Source: an uncultured Eubacteriales bacterium | Lineage (GTDB): Bacteria > Bacillota > Clostridia > Christensenellales > Aristaeellaceae | Length of the DNA stretch: 6,414 nt | Direction: 5' to 3' | NCBI GenBank assembly: GCA_902782795.1 | Contig: CACZOT010000064.1 | Coordinates: forward strand, 1 to 6,414 | Shown here: positions 5,673 through 6,414 of the stretch, piece after piece | Numbering within the stretch: position 1 is the stretch's first letter | How the letters are laid out: every line of letters starts with the position of its first letter | The notes under the pieces: generated by a model | What the model was told of the DNA's origin: nothing | Database searches by the model: none | Seen by the model: the letters and a program-made list of their open reading frames with translations, nothing else | Position numbers and translations under genes: made by a program

Positions 5673-6145
5673 CCGGCGGTCGCCTCCTCTTCTTCCAGTT
5701 CCTTGCGAAGCAGTTTCATCGCGCGCGCCAGCCGCCAGGAGACGGTCCCCTGCGGCAGGGAGAGCATGCCCGCGATCTCGCGGATGGAGTATCCCTCCAT
5801 ATGCTTGAGCACGACCGGCAGGCGGAACTTTTCCGGCAGGCGGAAGAGCGCCTCGCGCAGGGCGCGGCCGTCGGCGTCGTCTCCCGGAGCGGGGATGGAT
5901 TCGCTCAGGGGCGCTTCGGGACGACGGCGGCGCAGCGTCTGCTTGCACTCGTTGATGAGGATGCGCGTCAGCCAGGTCTCGAAGAACTCCTCCCGGCGCA
6001 GCTTGTCCCGGCCGCGCCATGCCTTGAAGAGCGCCTCCTGAACGGCGTCCGCGCAGTCGGCTTCGCTGCCCAGCAGCATGTACGACATGCGGTACAGCCG
6101 CCTTTCGCAGGAGAGCGCCCGCTCGCGGAATTGCTGCTCGGTCAT
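5669..6145 (-). CDS. ECF (sigma-70 family) RNA polymerase sigma factor
   Basis: From the ATG at 6145 this is a 158-residue protein with the two domains of an ECF sigma factor and nothing else. Region 2 (about 8-75) includes DAVQEALFKAW (33-43), the conserved core-binding segment, and ETWLTRILINECKQTLRRRR, which recognises the -10 element. Region 4 (about 95-150) carries the helix-turn-helix YSIREIAGMLSLPQGTVSWRL (119-139) for the -35 element. An in-frame ATG at 6154 would add MRS, but AAAGGAG (6163-6157) is only 2 bases from it and 11 bases from the ATG at 6145, so the inner start is preferred, without certainty. The gene overlaps the following membrane protein by ATGA, the usual sigma/anti-sigma arrangement. 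It should direct transcription of an envelope-response regulon and probably of itself, given the ECF-type promoter at 6260-6287. Confidence 0.94.
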   Translation of the reverse strand: MTEQQFRERALSCERRLYRMSYMLLGSEADCADAVQEALFKAWRGRDKLRREEFFETWLTRILINECKQTLRRRRPEAPLSESIPAPGDDADGRALREALFRLPEKFRLPVVLKHMEGYSIREIAGMLSLPQGTVSWRLARAMKLLRKELEEEEATAG

Positions 6146-6156
6146 GGATCGCATCT

Positions 6157-6163
6157 CTCCTTT
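6157..6163 (-). promoter_or_regulatory. Ribosome binding site of the sigma factor gene
   Basis: AAAGGAG on the minus strand (6163 to 6157) is a strong Shine-Dalgarno sequence. It is 2 bases before the ATG at 6154 and 11 bases before the ATG at 6145. Two bases is too close for efficient initiation, which favours 6145. Confidence 0.75.
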
Positions 6164-6259
6164 CTGTGATCACGTCCGTTAGATGCGCCGCGGAGAGGAT
6201 TTGTTGGCGAAGAGAGCGATTCGTGCGAAAAAAAGCGCCCCGGGATGGAAAACATGCCG

Positions 6260-6287
6260 AGACGGGTCCGGATCCGCGCTGTTTCCG
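6260..6287 (-). promoter_or_regulatory. ECF-type promoter upstream of the sigma/anti-sigma operon
   Basis: On the minus strand CGGAAAC (6287-6281) is followed after exactly 16 bases by CGTCT (6264-6260). This matches the known pattern of ECF promoters of the sigma-M/sigma-W type (GAAAC, 16-17 bases, CGTC), which such sigma factors often use for autoregulation. The -35 box begins directly after the T-tract of the upstream terminator, so the operon would be insulated from upstream transcription. The leader to 6145 would be about 105 bases. I see no TATAAT-type box in this leader region. Confidence 0.6.
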
Positions 6288-6323
6288 AAAAAAACACACG
6301 GCCGGATTCTTCCGAGCCGTGTG
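6288..6323 (-). terminator. Rho-independent terminator of a transcript entering from the right edge
   Basis: Read on the minus strand, CACACGGC (6323-6316) pairs perfectly with GCCGTGTG (6302-6295). Inside, CGGA and TCCG (6314-6311 with 6306-6303) add four pairs after a one-base bulge, with a four-base loop. Seven T follow (6294-6288). It would stop transcription coming from beyond 6414, just before the sigma operon promoter. A frame ending ARE-stop (TGA at 6404-6402) could be the C-terminus of that upstream gene, but too little is visible. Confidence 0.85.
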
Positions 6324-6369
6324 CGGCGCCTCCATCCGGATTCGAATTCTCGCCTGCGGGCTCGGTCGG

Positions 6370-6414
6370 GGCGCGGCTCCCGATGCCCACCGGGCATCGG
6401 TTCACTCCCGCGCC
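6370..6414 (-). other. Structured hairpin at the window edge
   Basis: GGGCATCGG (6392-6400) and CCGATGCCC (6380-6388) form a perfect 9-base stem with a 3-base loop. An outer pair, GGCGCGG (6370-6376) with CCGCGCC (6408-6414), adds seven more pairs across an asymmetric internal loop (GAGTGAA against GAG on the minus strand) and may continue past the edge. It precedes the terminator at 6288-6323 on the same strand. It may be the 3' untranslated structure of an upstream gene or part of a regulatory RNA; I could not match it to a known riboswitch class. Confidence 0.4.

Noticed and set aside
4545..6041. A 498-codon plus-strand frame opposite the membrane protein and sigma genes
   Set aside because: It is an antisense shadow of two well supported coupled genes.
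6166..6173. Palindrome GTGATCAC just upstream of the sigma ribosome site
   Set aside because: An 8-base palindrome in the leader with no second half-site or known regulator match; probably chance.
6228..6240. Seven T on the minus strand inside the sigma gene leader, a possible second terminator
   Set aside because: No stable hairpin precedes it; only GGGGCGC lies upstream.
4308..6335. A single open frame of 675 codons on the minus strand
   Set aside because: Only its 3' part, from the ATG at 5672, is the membrane protein. The upstream part runs out of phase through the sigma gene and encodes an Arg/Pro/Ala-rich shadow without domains.
6337..6352. TTCGAAT on the minus strand, resembling a tRNA T-loop
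   Set aside because: The flanking bases do not pair as a T-stem (A53 would face C61), and no matching acceptor, D-arm or anticodon arm could be drawn. It is part of the palindrome ATTCGAAT.

Overview
The window is bacterial, clearly GC-rich (roughly two thirds by eye, not counted), and organised like a chromosome of a GC-rich anaerobic Bacillota, probably Clostridia (the Christensenellales/Oscillospirales type common in gut metagenomes). This assignment is inference. It rests on the GtrA-fused glycosyltransferase, the ECF sigma factor paired with a single-pass membrane protein, the H-x4-C...C-x2-C motifs, strong AGGAG-type ribosome binding sites and TATAAT -10 boxes in GC-rich DNA. No plasmid, phage, transposase, CRISPR, tRNA or rRNA feature is visible.

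Layout. Six protein genes form four transcription units. (1) 190-1236, minus: a polyprenyl-phosphate-type glycosyltransferase fused to a GtrA membrane domain, with its own extended -10 promoter. (2) 1499-2458, minus: a membrane-anchored alpha/beta hydrolase. (3) 2605-4002, plus: an SGNH/GDSL hydrolase and a tyrosine/phosphoinositide-type phosphatase, separated by 3 bases, read from a promoter back-to-back with that of the hydrolase at 1499-2458 and ended by a strong intrinsic terminator at 4125-4171. (4) 4308-6145, minus: an ECF sigma factor and, overlapping it by ATGA, a single-pass membrane protein that is probably its anti-sigma factor. Upstream of the sigma gene lies a match to the ECF autoregulatory promoter pattern (GGAAAC-N16-CGTCT). 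Just before it, an intrinsic terminator closes an upstream transcript entering from beyond the window edge.

The intergenic DNA is not empty. Four GC-rich hairpin elements (about 121-174, 1316-1388, 4044-4118, 4200-4271) share sequence, and three of them share an order of three hairpins. Each sits beyond the 3' end of one of the four transcription units, and they look like copies of a dispersed palindromic repeat family.

How the genes work together. Units 1-3 look like ordinary envelope or lipid-linked metabolism: a lipid-sugar transferase/flippase, an anchored hydrolase, and an esterase plus phosphatase pair that could act on one acylated or phosphorylated substrate. Unit 4 looks like an envelope signalling module: a sigma factor held by a membrane protein whose outer part carries two cysteine/histidine motifs suited to metal or redox sensing. 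I see no clearly new multi-gene system. The sensor-like ectodomain, the ECF promoter and the repeat family most deserve a second look.
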